Assembly: GCF_051131705.1 (NCBI RefSeq)
Contig: NZ_CP180316.1
Location: forward strand, 620,001 to 684,000
DNA: 64,000 bases
Source of the DNA: Arthrobacter_M sp030063245
Lineage (GTDB): Bacteria; Actinomycetota; Actinomycetes; Actinomycetales; Micrococcaceae
Reading direction: 5' to 3'
In this document: positions 1-7,756 of the stretch, piece after piece
Layout: each line of letters begins with the position of its first letter
Position numbering within the stretch: position 1 is the stretch's first letter
Translations under genes and position numbers: made by a program
Notes under the pieces: model-generated
What the model was told of the DNA's origin: nothing
What the model saw: only the letters and a program-made list of their open reading frames with translations
The model's database searches: none

Positions 1-783
1 GTCCCGGAAGAAGCCATTGCCGCTGGTGACGAACTGCCAGACCGGCACCAGCGCGGCGATGGCTGCGGCGAGCCTGACCGTGTCCCCGCCCACGATGGAA
101 CGGATAATGATGCCCTGGCAGATGTCCACCCGGTTCGCGCCCTCGGAGAGAACCTTGCCCCGACTGTCCGGAAACTGCATCGTGGGGTCCGGAATGAAGT
201 GGTCGACGGCGGCGCAGTAGTCCGCGATCTCAGCGTCGGTCAGGTGGTCGCGGACTATCGACATGGCGTCGGTGAGGGACTTGGGCGTGCCGATCTCCCA
301 GGACCACCAGTTGCCGAACTCGGCCTGGCCGGCGTTGTAGACCAGACGGTGGCTGTCCCGCAGCCCGTCCAGAATGTTCTGCAGCAAGGCAGTATCATCC
401 TTGAACCCCGAACCCGGGGTGGCCCAGGCCGTCGCCATCTGTGCCAGCCGCTTGTAGACGGTGACTATTTGCGCGTCCACAGTAAAGCTAGTGTCGCTGA
501 AGACCTGGGTGCGCGTACCCGCGCCGGGCACCAGCAGGGAAACGGAGGCCTGCACGGCCTTGTCCAACCCGGCAATGGCCGTGGTGAAGTCGGCGTCGCC
601 GGCGACTATCTCCGTGCGCCCGGTCAGCTGGTCAACCCACCGCTGCCGAAGGGCTTCCAAGTCAGCGGGGGATGCCGTGGCCGCAGCATTGGCCATCGGC
701 GTGAATACCGCACCGATCGCGGCTGCCAGGGAGAGCGCGCCGGCTCCCTTGAGTAATGATCGTCGTGAAAGTTGGCTGTCCAT
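1..783 (-). CDS. Polysaccharide lyase family 8 (hyaluronate/chondroitin AC/xanthan lyase type), Tat-exported, C-terminus beyond window
   Basis: The minus frame is open from an ATG at 783 to the left edge, giving 261 N-terminal residues of a protein that is usually 750-1000 residues long. The N-terminus is a twin-arginine signal (SRRSLLKGAGAL, residues 6-17) with a hydrophobic core and an A-N-A-A cleavage region near residue 33. A stretch typical of the PL8 alpha/alpha toroid follows: a YKRL..MATAWATPGS region (110-125) and NWWSWEIGTP (158-167), the signature helix region of PL8 lyases. The family cleaves uronic-acid polysaccharides by beta-elimination outside the cell. The gene lies 150 bp downstream of a sulfatase on the same strand, which favours a sulfated glycosaminoglycan such as chondroitin sulfate. 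Exact substrate cannot be told because the catalytic Asn/His/Tyr part is outside the window. Confidence 0.85.
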   Translation of the reverse strand, partial: MDSQLSRRSLLKGAGALSLAAAIGAVFTPMANAAATASPADLEALRQRWVDQLTGRTEIVAGDADFTTAIAGLDKAVQASVSLLVPGAGTRTQVFSDTSFTVDAQIVTVYKRLAQMATAWATPGSGFKDDTALLQNILDGLRDSHRLVYNAGQAEFGNWWSWEIGTPKSLTDAMSIVRDHLTDAEIADYCAAVDHFIPDPTMQFPDSRGKVLSEGANRVDICQGIIIRSIVGGDTVRLAAAIAALVPVWQFVTSGNGFFRD

Positions 784-933
784 GGAGAGTCCCATCGTCG
801 TTGCCGGGTCTTTTGGGGGTCGGAGCTGAAGGTCGCCCGCCTGTGATGCAGTTAACCTAACGCGGTTCAGATGCGAGGAATAAAGACCTAATCCGCATTT
901 GGCCCGTCACAGACTGCCCGCCGTCGTCGTGCC

Positions 934-2490
934 TCAGGTAATGAACCGTTCCACAGCGGTAACGGGCCGGATCCGCTCGCTTTCCGGAATGTCTCCGGCG
1001 AAGGCGAGCCATTGGGCGAATTTGTCCCCGCGAGCGATTAATTGCCGGTACATATTGCGGCGCAGCGAACGGACATTGTCCCGGTAGGCCGGGACGTTGA
1101 TGACGTTGTTCAGCTCATCCGGGTCCGCGTGCAGATCATAGAACTCGTCGAGCCCCTCCGGGTTTGCGATGTACTTGAAATCGCGATCACGGAGCATCCG
1201 CTGGGCGTACGGGAAGTGGTGTCCATGGAATTCGCACAGGATGTCCTGTCGCCAACCGGCCGGAGTGGTCCCCGCGGCGAGGGGGAGCAGGCTTGAACCA
1301 CGGATACCGCTGACATCGCCGCCGGCGATGTCGATGAAGGTAGCAGTGAAGTCGATCAGCGAGACGAAGTCGTCATTATGCCTTCCGGCTTCACCGGGCA
1401 CGGCCACAATGGCAGGAATACGATAAATGTCCTCATACATGGCGGGGCCTTTGTCGTTGAGCCGGTGCGCGCCGGTGAACTCGCCGTGATCGGCCGTGAA
1501 CATGACGGCGGTGGAGTCTGTGAGCCCGAGTTCATCGAGCACCGCCAAAATTCTGCCGATCTGGTGGTCGATCATCGCCACGTAACCCCAATAGACCGCC
1601 GTGATCTTTTTCCATTGCTCCACACTGAAACAATCCGTCGACCAGTAGTCTGCGTAAGTCTGCTGAACCAGGGGTTTGCCGTTGAAGGTCTCCGCGAAAG
1701 AACCGGGGAGCTCGACGGCGGACGGGTCAACTAAGTCGTACCACTGGCGTGGAATGAGGTATGGCAGGTGCGGTCCAAAGATATGGCAGGACAGGAAAAA
1801 CGGCTCGGCAGGGTACCCGCCGGCAGGGTCCACGCCTGGAGTCTGCGTGCCGGAACGGCCGACGGCGAACTCCCGGAGCTTGGCGATGGTCTGATCCGCC
1901 AGATAGGCCTCAAACGTTGCCTCCGTCGGCTGGTCCGTTACCCCCGCGATTAAGTGGCCTTGGCTGCCATCGGCACGAGTGGTGTAGATCGGGTCTGAGA
2001 TATGGAACTGAGGGAAGCCGTTGACGGCAAGCCAGCGCGTGTAGCCCGGGTCATCGAAGACATTCAGCGCTCCGGGCAGGTGCACACCCTCGAAGCCGTA
2101 GAACTCAGGGCCGCGGTGCCGCCCCACGTGCCATTTCCCGACATGCCCCAGCCGGTACCCCTGCTCGGCCAGGGCCGCGGAGAACGTGGGGCTGCCGTCG
2201 GGCAGTTCTTCGCGGTGGCCGGAATTCCATTCGTAATTGGCCAGCAACCCATGTTCGAAGGGCTGCAGACCGGTCAGCAGGCTGGCGCGGGCGGGAGTGC
2301 AGATGGCAGTGGGGGTGTAGGCGCGGTCGAACGTTGTTCCACGTGCAGCCAGAGCGTCGAGGTGGGGCGTGTGGCCGGTGGTATTTCCGTAACAGCCAAG
2401 GGTATCGGTCCGTTGCTGATCCGTCATCAAAAAAAGAATGTTGCGTGGTTTCCCGGGCGTCTGGCCGGCGGTGAGAGGTGTGTTCTGCAT
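934..2490 (-). CDS. Type I (formylglycine-dependent) sulfatase, cytoplasmic
   Basis: This 518-residue protein hydrolyses sulfate esters. The sulfatase signature C-T-P-A-R is at residues 64-68, where Cys64 would be oxidised to formylglycine. It is followed by the second signature region GKWH at 118-121. N-terminal metal ligands are in TDQQR (D24), and the C-terminal metal site appears as FTADHGEFTGAH. No signal peptide or membrane segment precedes the catalytic domain, so the enzyme is probably cytoplasmic, like the activating enzyme encoded at 6580-7626. It starts 8 nt after the stop of the binding-protein gene and so is very likely co-transcribed with the ABC transporter. The substrate is not identifiable from sequence alone; aryl, choline and sugar sulfates are all possible. 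Confidence 0.9.
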   Translation of the reverse strand: MQNTPLTAGQTPGKPRNILFLMTDQQRTDTLGCYGNTTGHTPHLDALAARGTTFDRAYTPTAICTPARASLLTGLQPFEHGLLANYEWNSGHREELPDGSPTFSAALAEQGYRLGHVGKWHVGRHRGPEFYGFEGVHLPGALNVFDDPGYTRWLAVNGFPQFHISDPIYTTRADGSQGHLIAGVTDQPTEATFEAYLADQTIAKLREFAVGRSGTQTPGVDPAGGYPAEPFFLSCHIFGPHLPYLIPRQWYDLVDPSAVELPGSFAETFNGKPLVQQTYADYWSTDCFSVEQWKKITAVYWGYVAMIDHQIGRILAVLDELGLTDSTAVMFTADHGEFTGAHRLNDKGPAMYEDIYRIPAIVAVPGEAGRHNDDFVSLIDFTATFIDIAGGDVSGIRGSSLLPLAAGTTPAGWRQDILCEFHGHHFPYAQRMLRDRDFKYIANPEGLDEFYDLHADPDELNNVINVPAYRDNVRSLRRNMYRQLIARGDKFAQWLAFAGDIPESERIRPVTAVERFIT

Positions 2491-2498
2491 GGGTCGGC

Positions 2499-3518
2499 TT
2501 AGCCCTTCGGTGCTGCGACGTAGGCGTCCGCGGTGTAGAAGGACTTGGGATCCTTGACTTCGGGGATCTTACCGTCGGTCTTGAACTGTTCCTCGAGGGC
2601 CCTGAACCACTTGTCGACCGTGCCATTTTTGGTCAGGTCCTCAAGCTCCGCTGAGGTGAAGAGCTTGGCGACGCCGGCTTGGGCCTTCATGTCTTCGGGT
2701 TTGAGCTTGAGGAAGGCAGCCGTCGCCGTGATGGTCTTGTCCTGGTTCTCATGCCGGTAATCATTGGCGGCCTTGATCACGGATAGAAAGCTCTGCGCCA
2801 GATCCGCATCCTTGGCTGCCCGTCCGCTCTGTGCAACGAACGTGCTGGGGAAGGTGAATTCGTCGATGAAATCTTCGTTTTTGACGAGTTCCTTCAGATC
2901 CGGTTTGCGCTGTTTAAGGGTGTCAATCAGCGGATACCAGATGGCGGCGCCATCGATCTGGCCGGCGGCGAAAGCGGAAACAACGGTGCTGGGATCCATC
3001 GAAACAATGTCGAAGTCGGACTTACTCAGTCCTGCCTTTTTCAGCGCCAATCCCAGCAGCTGGTCTCCGGATGTACCGGCCGGAACGCCGACCTTCCTGC
3101 CTTTGAGATCCTGCAGAGAATTGAAACCGCTCTGCGCAATTACCCTGTCCGCGTTGGAAACAGAGTTAACTGCCCAGATCTCCGCCTTGCCGGATGCCGG
3201 CAGCCAGAGCGCACCGGAACCGATGTAGGCGACATCGACGTTGCCTGTGCCCAGCGCCTGGATGGACAGCGGCCCATTCGTAAACGGAATGTACGCCGGC
3301 TTCAAGCCGTTCTTCTCCCAGAGCTTTTCCTGATCAGCGACGGCCATCAGGCCGGCTCCGTTGTAGTCCGCGATGTAGCCGACCTTGATCTCACTCACGG
3401 AGCGCTTGCCGGCGGCATCAGGGGTGGAATCGGCCTTGGAGCAGCCTGCCAGCGCTGCGGTTGCGGCGGCGCCGAACGCCAGCTGCCCGAATGAACGGCG
3501 GGAAAGGTTCGCTCTCAT
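2499..3518 (-). CDS. ABC transporter substrate-binding lipoprotein, sulfonate/nitrate/taurine (SsuA/TauA, NMT1) type
   Basis: This 339-residue protein has a Tat-like SRRSF motif (residues 6-10) followed by a lipobox L-A-G-C with Cys26 as lipidation site, so it is a membrane-anchored periplasmic-type binding protein. The mature part begins with IKVGYIADYNGAGLMAV and contains LKGRKVGVPAGTSGDQLL, characteristic of the SsuA/TauA/ThiY family. A strong AAGGAG precedes the ATG. It sits between the ATPase gene upstream and the sulfatase downstream. In known bacterial sulfate-ester loci (atsRBC next to atsA) this transporter type imports sulfate esters for a cytosolic sulfatase, and that is the role I infer here. 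Taurine or alkanesulfonate import is the alternative; no desulfonase gene is in view. Confidence 0.88.
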   Translation of the reverse strand: MRANLSRRSFGQLAFGAAATAALAGCSKADSTPDAAGKRSVSEIKVGYIADYNGAGLMAVADQEKLWEKNGLKPAYIPFTNGPLSIQALGTGNVDVAYIGSGALWLPASGKAEIWAVNSVSNADRVIAQSGFNSLQDLKGRKVGVPAGTSGDQLLGLALKKAGLSKSDFDIVSMDPSTVVSAFAAGQIDGAAIWYPLIDTLKQRKPDLKELVKNEDFIDEFTFPSTFVAQSGRAAKDADLAQSFLSVIKAANDYRHENQDKTITATAAFLKLKPEDMKAQAGVAKLFTSAELEDLTKNGTVDKWFRALEEQFKTDGKIPEVKDPKSFYTADAYVAAPKG

Positions 3519-3564
3519 GAGGTACTCCTTGTTGCGGTGGTCAGGGTGAATTGCTGTGCTGGTT

Positions 3565-3614
3565 ATTCGTCGGCGCCTCTGGCGGAACGAAACTATTCGT
3601 CGGCGCCTCTGGCG
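3565..3614. repeat. 20-bp direct repeat at the ATPase stop codon
   Basis: The 20-mer attcgtcggcgcctctggcg occurs at 3565-3584 and again at 3595-3614, 30 bp apart. The second copy encodes the last residues of the ATPase (A-R-G-A-D-E), so the 3' end of the gene has been duplicated just behind its own stop codon. It looks like a local replication-slippage duplication rather than a functional site. Confidence 0.8.
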
Positions 3615-4417
3615 CCAGGCTGGTGGTAGACGGCTTCCCAGACTTTGGCGCGCAGCTGCGCGAATTCGGGGGAAAGCCGCAGTTCCTCGGTGCGGGGATA
3701 CGGCAGGTCCACGGTAACGGTCTGATAGATCCGTCCTGGCCTGGCCGCCATAATGATGACGCGGGAGGCCAGGAAGACTGCCTCGTCGACGTCGTGGGTG
3801 ACGAACATGACCGTTCGGCGTTCCTTCAGCCAGGTATCCATGAGCTGCTCCTGCATGTGGACCCTGGTAAGCGCATCCAATGCGCCAAAGGGTTCATCCA
3901 TCAGCAGGATCTCCGGATTGACAGCGTAGGCGCGGGCGATGGCGCATCGCTGCTTCATGCCGCCGGAAAGCTCTTTGGGCAGCGCCTGCGCGAAGTCGCT
4001 CAGCCCCACCAGCTCTAGATAATGGTCAACAATGGTTCGCCGTTGCGCTGCCGGTACCTTCTTCAGCTCGAGCCCGAACTCGACATTCTTTCGCACGGTC
4101 AGCCACGGGAAGAGGGCATACTGCTGGAAAATCACGCCGGTGCGCGGGCTGGGTCCCTCCACCCGGCGCCGGTCAACGAGAACCTCACCACCGGTGGGGT
4201 CCAGGAGCCCGGCGGCGACGTTGAGCAGGGTGGATTTACCGCAGCCGGAAGGGCCAACCACGGTGACGAACTCGCCGTCGGCGATGTCCAGACTCACCCC
4301 GCCAAGGGCAGTGAAGGTTTCCTTACCGAGTTCAAAATCGTGCCTCACGTCAGCGAATCGGATCATGGACAGATCTTCCCCGGTCTGTGGGCTGGTGGGT
4401 GCTGCTGTTGCGGACAT
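3593..4417 (-). CDS. ABC transporter ATP-binding protein, SsuB/TauB type
   Basis: This 274-residue protein is the cytoplasmic motor of the importer encoded by its neighbours. Walker A is GPSGCGKST (residues 55-63), the Q-loop lies in FQQYALFPW, the signature is LSGGMKQR, Walker B is ILLMDEPFGALD and the switch His is in FVTHDVDEA. FQQYALFPWLTV and the DEAVFLASR segment are typical of the nitrate/sulfonate/taurine subfamily. An AGGAAAGGA ribosome site precedes the ATG at 4417, 19 nt behind the permease stop, consistent with one operon. The last six codons are duplicated immediately downstream (see the direct repeat). Confidence 0.92.
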   Translation of the reverse strand: MSATAAPTSPQTGEDLSMIRFADVRHDFELGKETFTALGGVSLDIADGEFVTVVGPSGCGKSTLLNVAAGLLDPTGGEVLVDRRRVEGPSPRTGVIFQQYALFPWLTVRKNVEFGLELKKVPAAQRRTIVDHYLELVGLSDFAQALPKELSGGMKQRCAIARAYAVNPEILLMDEPFGALDALTRVHMQEQLMDTWLKERRTVMFVTHDVDEAVFLASRVIIMAARPGRIYQTVTVDLPYPRTEELRLSPEFAQLRAKVWEAVYHQPGARGADE

Positions 4418-4436
4418 GAGGATCCTTTCCTGCCGG

Positions 4437-5270
4437 CTAGCGGCGTTCCTGCCAGCGGGTGAGACGTGCTTCAGCCAGCAGCAGTATGCGGTCCATGATC
4501 AGCCCGAGCACTCCAATGCTGATCAGGCTGACGAAAATAGTCGGCAGGTCATAAAACAACTGCGCTTGCTGCATGCGGTAGCCCAGGCCGTTGGGTGCCG
4601 CTATCAATTCCGCGGCGACGAGGGTGGCCCAGGCAGCGCCCAGCCCAATGCGCATGCCGACCAGAATGAAGGGTGAGGAGGCCGGGACCACCACGCGCAG
4701 GAAAACCGTGAGACTGCCGGCGCCCAGGACCCGCGCGGCGTTGATCAGCGTTTTCTCAACTCCGACGACCCCTTGGAACGTGGAGATGACGCAGGAGAGG
4801 AAGGCTGCCAGGAAGATAACGAAGATCTTGGGGACCTCGCCTATTCCCATCGTCACGATGGCCAGCGGAATGATGGCCAGCGGCGGAACCGTGCGGAAGA
4901 ACTGGATGTACGGTTCGACGATGCCGCGCGCAATGCTGTACCAGCCCATCAGGAAGCCCACCGGGATCGCCAGCAGGCTGCCGAGCAGGAAGCCGGTCAG
5001 GACCCGGGCCAGACTGGCACCCACGTCATCAGCCAGGGTTCCGTTGCGAGCCAGTTCGATCCCCTGAGCCAGCACTTGGGCGGGTCCGGGGAGTCCTTGG
5101 ATACCAATCGCCGATACCAGAGCCCATAGGCCGATTCCAGCCGCAACGGACACCACATTCAGCGCCAACATGCTCTTCTTTGTCAGCTTGATGGCTGGTT
5201 TCTTCCGTTTCCCAACGGCTGGCGTTCCTGCTCGCTCAATTGTCGGTGCTGGGGTTCGTTGACTGACCAT
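4437..5270 (-). CDS. ABC transporter permease, SsuC/TauC type
   Basis: This 277-residue membrane protein has an N-terminal cytosolic stretch of about 30 residues, a first membrane helix around 33-55 and a BPD_transp_1 domain with the EAA loop region near LGAGSLTVFLRVVVPASSPFILVGMRIGLGAAW. This fits the SsuC/TauC/NrtB family of importer permeases. It is the first gene of the minus-strand operon permease-ATPase-binding protein-sulfatase-PL8. No Shine-Dalgarno precedes the ATG at 5270, and a good -10 hexamer ends seven bases upstream, so the transcript probably starts at or next to the start codon. Confidence 0.9.
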   Translation of the reverse strand: MVSQRTPAPTIERAGTPAVGKRKKPAIKLTKKSMLALNVVSVAAGIGLWALVSAIGIQGLPGPAQVLAQGIELARNGTLADDVGASLARVLTGFLLGSLLAIPVGFLMGWYSIARGIVEPYIQFFRTVPPLAIIPLAIVTMGIGEVPKIFVIFLAAFLSCVISTFQGVVGVEKTLINAARVLGAGSLTVFLRVVVPASSPFILVGMRIGLGAAWATLVAAELIAAPNGLGYRMQQAQLFYDLPTIFVSLISIGVLGLIMDRILLLAEARLTRWQERR

Positions 5271-5276
5271 GGAACA

Positions 5277-5338
5277 AATTTAGGGGGAAATGTGACTTAC
5301 GTCAACATGATTTACATAAATAGGGTTGACGTTAGTAT
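5277..5338. promoter_or_regulatory. Divergent promoters with a 12-bp inverted repeat: candidate ROK operator
   Basis: An inverted repeat with arms ACTTACGTCAAC (5295-5306) and GTTGACGTTAGT (5325-5336) matches at 11 of 12 positions, with arm starts exactly 30 bp apart. On the minus strand TTGACG (5305-5300), a 17-bp spacer and TAAATT (5282-5277) form a promoter whose start would fall at the permease ATG (5270). On the plus strand TTTACA (5311-5316), a 16-bp spacer and TAGTAT (5333-5338) form a promoter whose start would fall at the ROK ATG (5345). The left arm overlaps the minus -35 and the right arm overlaps the plus -10, so one repressor could silence both. The assignment to the ROK protein is inference from position. 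Confidence 0.7.
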
Positions 5339-5344
5339 CAAAAG

Positions 5345-6544
5345 ATGACTTCGATTTCACCAGACGCCGGCACCAGCCCCGCTGAGCGCCTCATGCTGGA
5401 GTTCCTCTTCACCCACGGGCCTGCCACGCGCAGCGAGCTCCAACAGCAACTGGGTGTTTCCCGTACCACGCTGTCCCAAATAGTTGGGAAGCTATTGGGA
5501 AACGGGGTCCTGGAAACCAGCGGGAAGGCGGAGTACGGGACGGGGCGCAACGGCCGCCCCACCCAGCGGTTGTCCATTAAGGCCGATCTCGGAGCGGCTG
5601 TGGGCATCGAACTGGGGCGATCCCGGACCAGTGTGACAGTGGTCGCTCTTGACGGTAGGCCGGTGGATCAATTTTCCGTGACAGTATCCAGCGACGCATC
5701 CCTGGGAGAGCGGCTCTCCACCGCCGTGGAGTTCTTGGCAGACCTGCTGCAGCAGGGCAGGCTAAACCGGGCGGCTGTGCTGGGCGTCGGCGTCGGCATT
5801 GCGACCCGTCATGACAGTGCCCAGACCGAACGTCCCGATGCCGCTGTCCAAGCTGATCCCGAGGGTCTTTCACTGGAGCCCTTACGGGTCCTCTTCCGGT
5901 CACCGGTCATCTGGGACAACAACATCCGAATGGCAGCCGTTACCGAGCTGGCCGCTGAGGGGGAGCAGGCAACAACCGGAACTTTGTTGTATGTCATGCT
6001 CTCGGCAGGGATCAGCAGTGGGATTCTGCTGGACGGTCGGATCTATCGGGGAACTTTCGGAGCTGCCGGCGAACTAGGGCACATCTGCGTCGATCCGGCA
6101 GGGCCGCAGTGCTGGTGCGGGGCCATCGGGTGCCTTGAAAGCGTATTGGGTACCGGTGCCGTTTTGCGCGCTGCGTGCGAAGCCGGGCTCGGCACGGCGT
6201 CGATAGCCGCACTCAGTAGCGCCATCGGCGCGCAGGACGCCACGGCCGTCCGGCTGGCGACGCAACTCGGCGGCGTGCTGGGCCAAGCACTGGCAGCCGC
6301 GGCCATGCTGCTGGATCCACAGAGCATCGTTCTGACCGGTGACCTGGTCCAGCTGGGAGAACCATTCCTCGCCGCAGCCGCGGCGCAGTTGCATTCGCGT
6401 AGGGCAGCGGTCGGATTGCCCGCGTGCGAAATCCGCGTCACCTCATATTCCGAACACGCCGGCAGTCTCGGCGCCGCGCAAGCGGCCATCCGTCGTTGGG
6501 GAACAGAGCACATCGCCCGTCAAAATCGGTCCGCCCCCAGCTGA
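5345..6544 (+). CDS. ROK-family transcriptional regulator
   Basis: This 399-residue protein has an N-terminal winged helix-turn-helix (about residues 13-60, with TRSELQQQLGVSRTTLSQIVGKL) and a ROK sugar-binding domain behind it. The ROK zinc motif is intact: G245-H246 followed by C256, C258 and C263 in CWCGAIGCLE. Such proteins (NagC/Mlc/XylR-like) are usually repressors released by a sugar or sugar phosphate. It is transcribed away from the ABC/sulfatase/lyase operon and probably controls it and itself through the intergenic inverted repeat. The catalytic glucokinase Asp region reads VIWDNN, so a kinase function is unlikely given the DNA-binding domain. There is no visible ribosome site; a leaderless start fits the promoter position. 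Confidence 0.9.
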   Translation: MTSISPDAGTSPAERLMLEFLFTHGPATRSELQQQLGVSRTTLSQIVGKLLGNGVLETSGKAEYGTGRNGRPTQRLSIKADLGAAVGIELGRSRTSVTVVALDGRPVDQFSVTVSSDASLGERLSTAVEFLADLLQQGRLNRAAVLGVGVGIATRHDSAQTERPDAAVQADPEGLSLEPLRVLFRSPVIWDNNIRMAAVTELAAEGEQATTGTLLYVMLSAGISSGILLDGRIYRGTFGAAGELGHICVDPAGPQCWCGAIGCLESVLGTGAVLRAACEAGLGTASIAALSSAIGAQDATAVRLATQLGGVLGQALAAAAMLLDPQSIVLTGDLVQLGEPFLAAAAAQLHSRRAAVGLPACEIRVTSYSEHAGSLGAAQAAIRRWGTEHIARQNRSAPS

Positions 6545-6579
6545 TCAGCATTCACCGTGCAGCCACTCGCGCGGCCGTG

Positions 6580-7626
6580 TCAGGGCAGGGTCTGGACCGG
6601 TTCCACTGCCGCGGTCCGGAAGCCGCAGTTCCCGCTGGCGGAGTCCGGCGTATTGGAACTGCGGGCGGCCAACCGGTATCGGTTGCAGTAGGACTCGTGG
6701 CACAGGTACGAGCCGCCGCGCATCACTCGTCCGCGTCCGATCGTTGGTCCCTGTGGGTTTGCGATGGTTCCCGCCGTAGCGCAGGTCCTGTAGTACTTGG
6801 GCAGGAACCAGTCGTGGCACCATTCCCAGACATTGCCGCTGGTTTGGTACAGCCCGAAACCGTTCGGGGAGTAGCTGTAGACCGGAGCGGTGGTGAGGTA
6901 TCCGTCGTCGAGAGTGTTTTCCGTGGGGAACGTGCCCTGCCAGATATTGCAGTGGTGCTCCGGCTGTCCTTCAGGTCCGGTCGGGACCAGGTCGTCGCCC
7001 CACGGATACCGGCTTCCGGGGCTGCCGCCGCGCGCAGCGTATTCCCATTCCGCCTCGGTCGGCAGCCGGCGCCCGGCCCAGGCGCAGTAGGCCAGCGCGT
7101 CATTATGGGACACCTGGGTCACCGGATGGTCCGGGATGTCCTGCCACCTGGAGCCTTGGCCCGCGGGATGCGCCCAGTCTGCGCCGCGGACGTTGAGCCA
7201 CCAGGGTGTGCCCGCGGCCGGACCGAGGATGTCCACCCGCGGCGCCTGGACAGCCAGGTGGAAAACCGCTGAACTGCCGAAGAGCTCCGATTCCGTGCGG
7301 AAATCTGTCGAGGAAACGAACCGGGCAAACTCTGCATTGGTCACCGTGGCGGCGGCGATACTGAAGGCGGTCAGGCGAACCCGATGGACCGGCGTTTCAC
7401 CGTCGCCGCCGTAGCCCTCGTCGAACGGATCGCCCATCGCAAACTGGCCACCTGGCAGATGCACATCGTCCCGGGCTCCGGTTTCGGCAGGCGTGCCGCA
7501 CGGGGTCGGGGCGCGGCCGGCCGAGGTGAAAGATGCGGTGTCGCTGGACTCGACGGTGTCGCCGGGCTCGACGGCGGAGCGGGCGGCTGCAGCACCGTCC
7601 CGCGCGGGGCTACAGCAACTGGTCAC
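6580..7626 (-). CDS. Formylglycine-generating enzyme (sulfatase-modifying factor)
   Basis: This 348-residue cytoplasmic enzyme would oxidise the Cys of C-x-P-x-R motifs in type I sulfatases to formylglycine. The family opening LPGGQFAMGDPF, the VTNAEFARFV segment, PVTQVSHNDALAYCAWAGRRLPTEAEWEYAARGG and the C-terminal MRGGSYLCHESYCNRYRLAAR are all present. The two copper-binding catalytic cysteines correspond to C309 and C314 (C-x4-C), as in characterised actinobacterial enzymes. It lies between two sulfatase genes, which are its obvious clients. The N-terminal extension of about 55 residues is odd: residues 4-9 read C-C-S-P-A-R, so residues 5-9 exactly copy the C-S-P-A-R motif of the sulfatase at 7757-9250. 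This could be a pseudosubstrate, a self-modified site or a metal ligand. Confidence 0.93.
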   Translation of the reverse strand: MTSCCSPARDGAAAARSAVEPGDTVESSDTASFTSAGRAPTPCGTPAETGARDDVHLPGGQFAMGDPFDEGYGGDGETPVHRVRLTAFSIAAATVTNAEFARFVSSTDFRTESELFGSSAVFHLAVQAPRVDILGPAAGTPWWLNVRGADWAHPAGQGSRWQDIPDHPVTQVSHNDALAYCAWAGRRLPTEAEWEYAARGGSPGSRYPWGDDLVPTGPEGQPEHHCNIWQGTFPTENTLDDGYLTTAPVYSYSPNGFGLYQTSGNVWEWCHDWFLPKYYRTCATAGTIANPQGPTIGRGRVMRGGSYLCHESYCNRYRLAARSSNTPDSASGNCGFRTAAVEPVQTLP

Positions 7627-7756
7627 GGCTTTCTCCTTCCGGTGATTCCGCGGTGCGGACAGGGGCGTGTCCCAAGTTAATCATGCCCTGCAAGCCGGGC
7701 TCCACCCGGCGTGGTAAATGTCCGAACACGGGCCGATCGGGGCCGCTAAACGACAC

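Noticed and set aside
17..829. Several plus-strand open frames at the left edge
   Set aside because: The minus strand of the same DNA encodes a Tat signal and a clear PL8 lyase domain; the plus frames show no family features.
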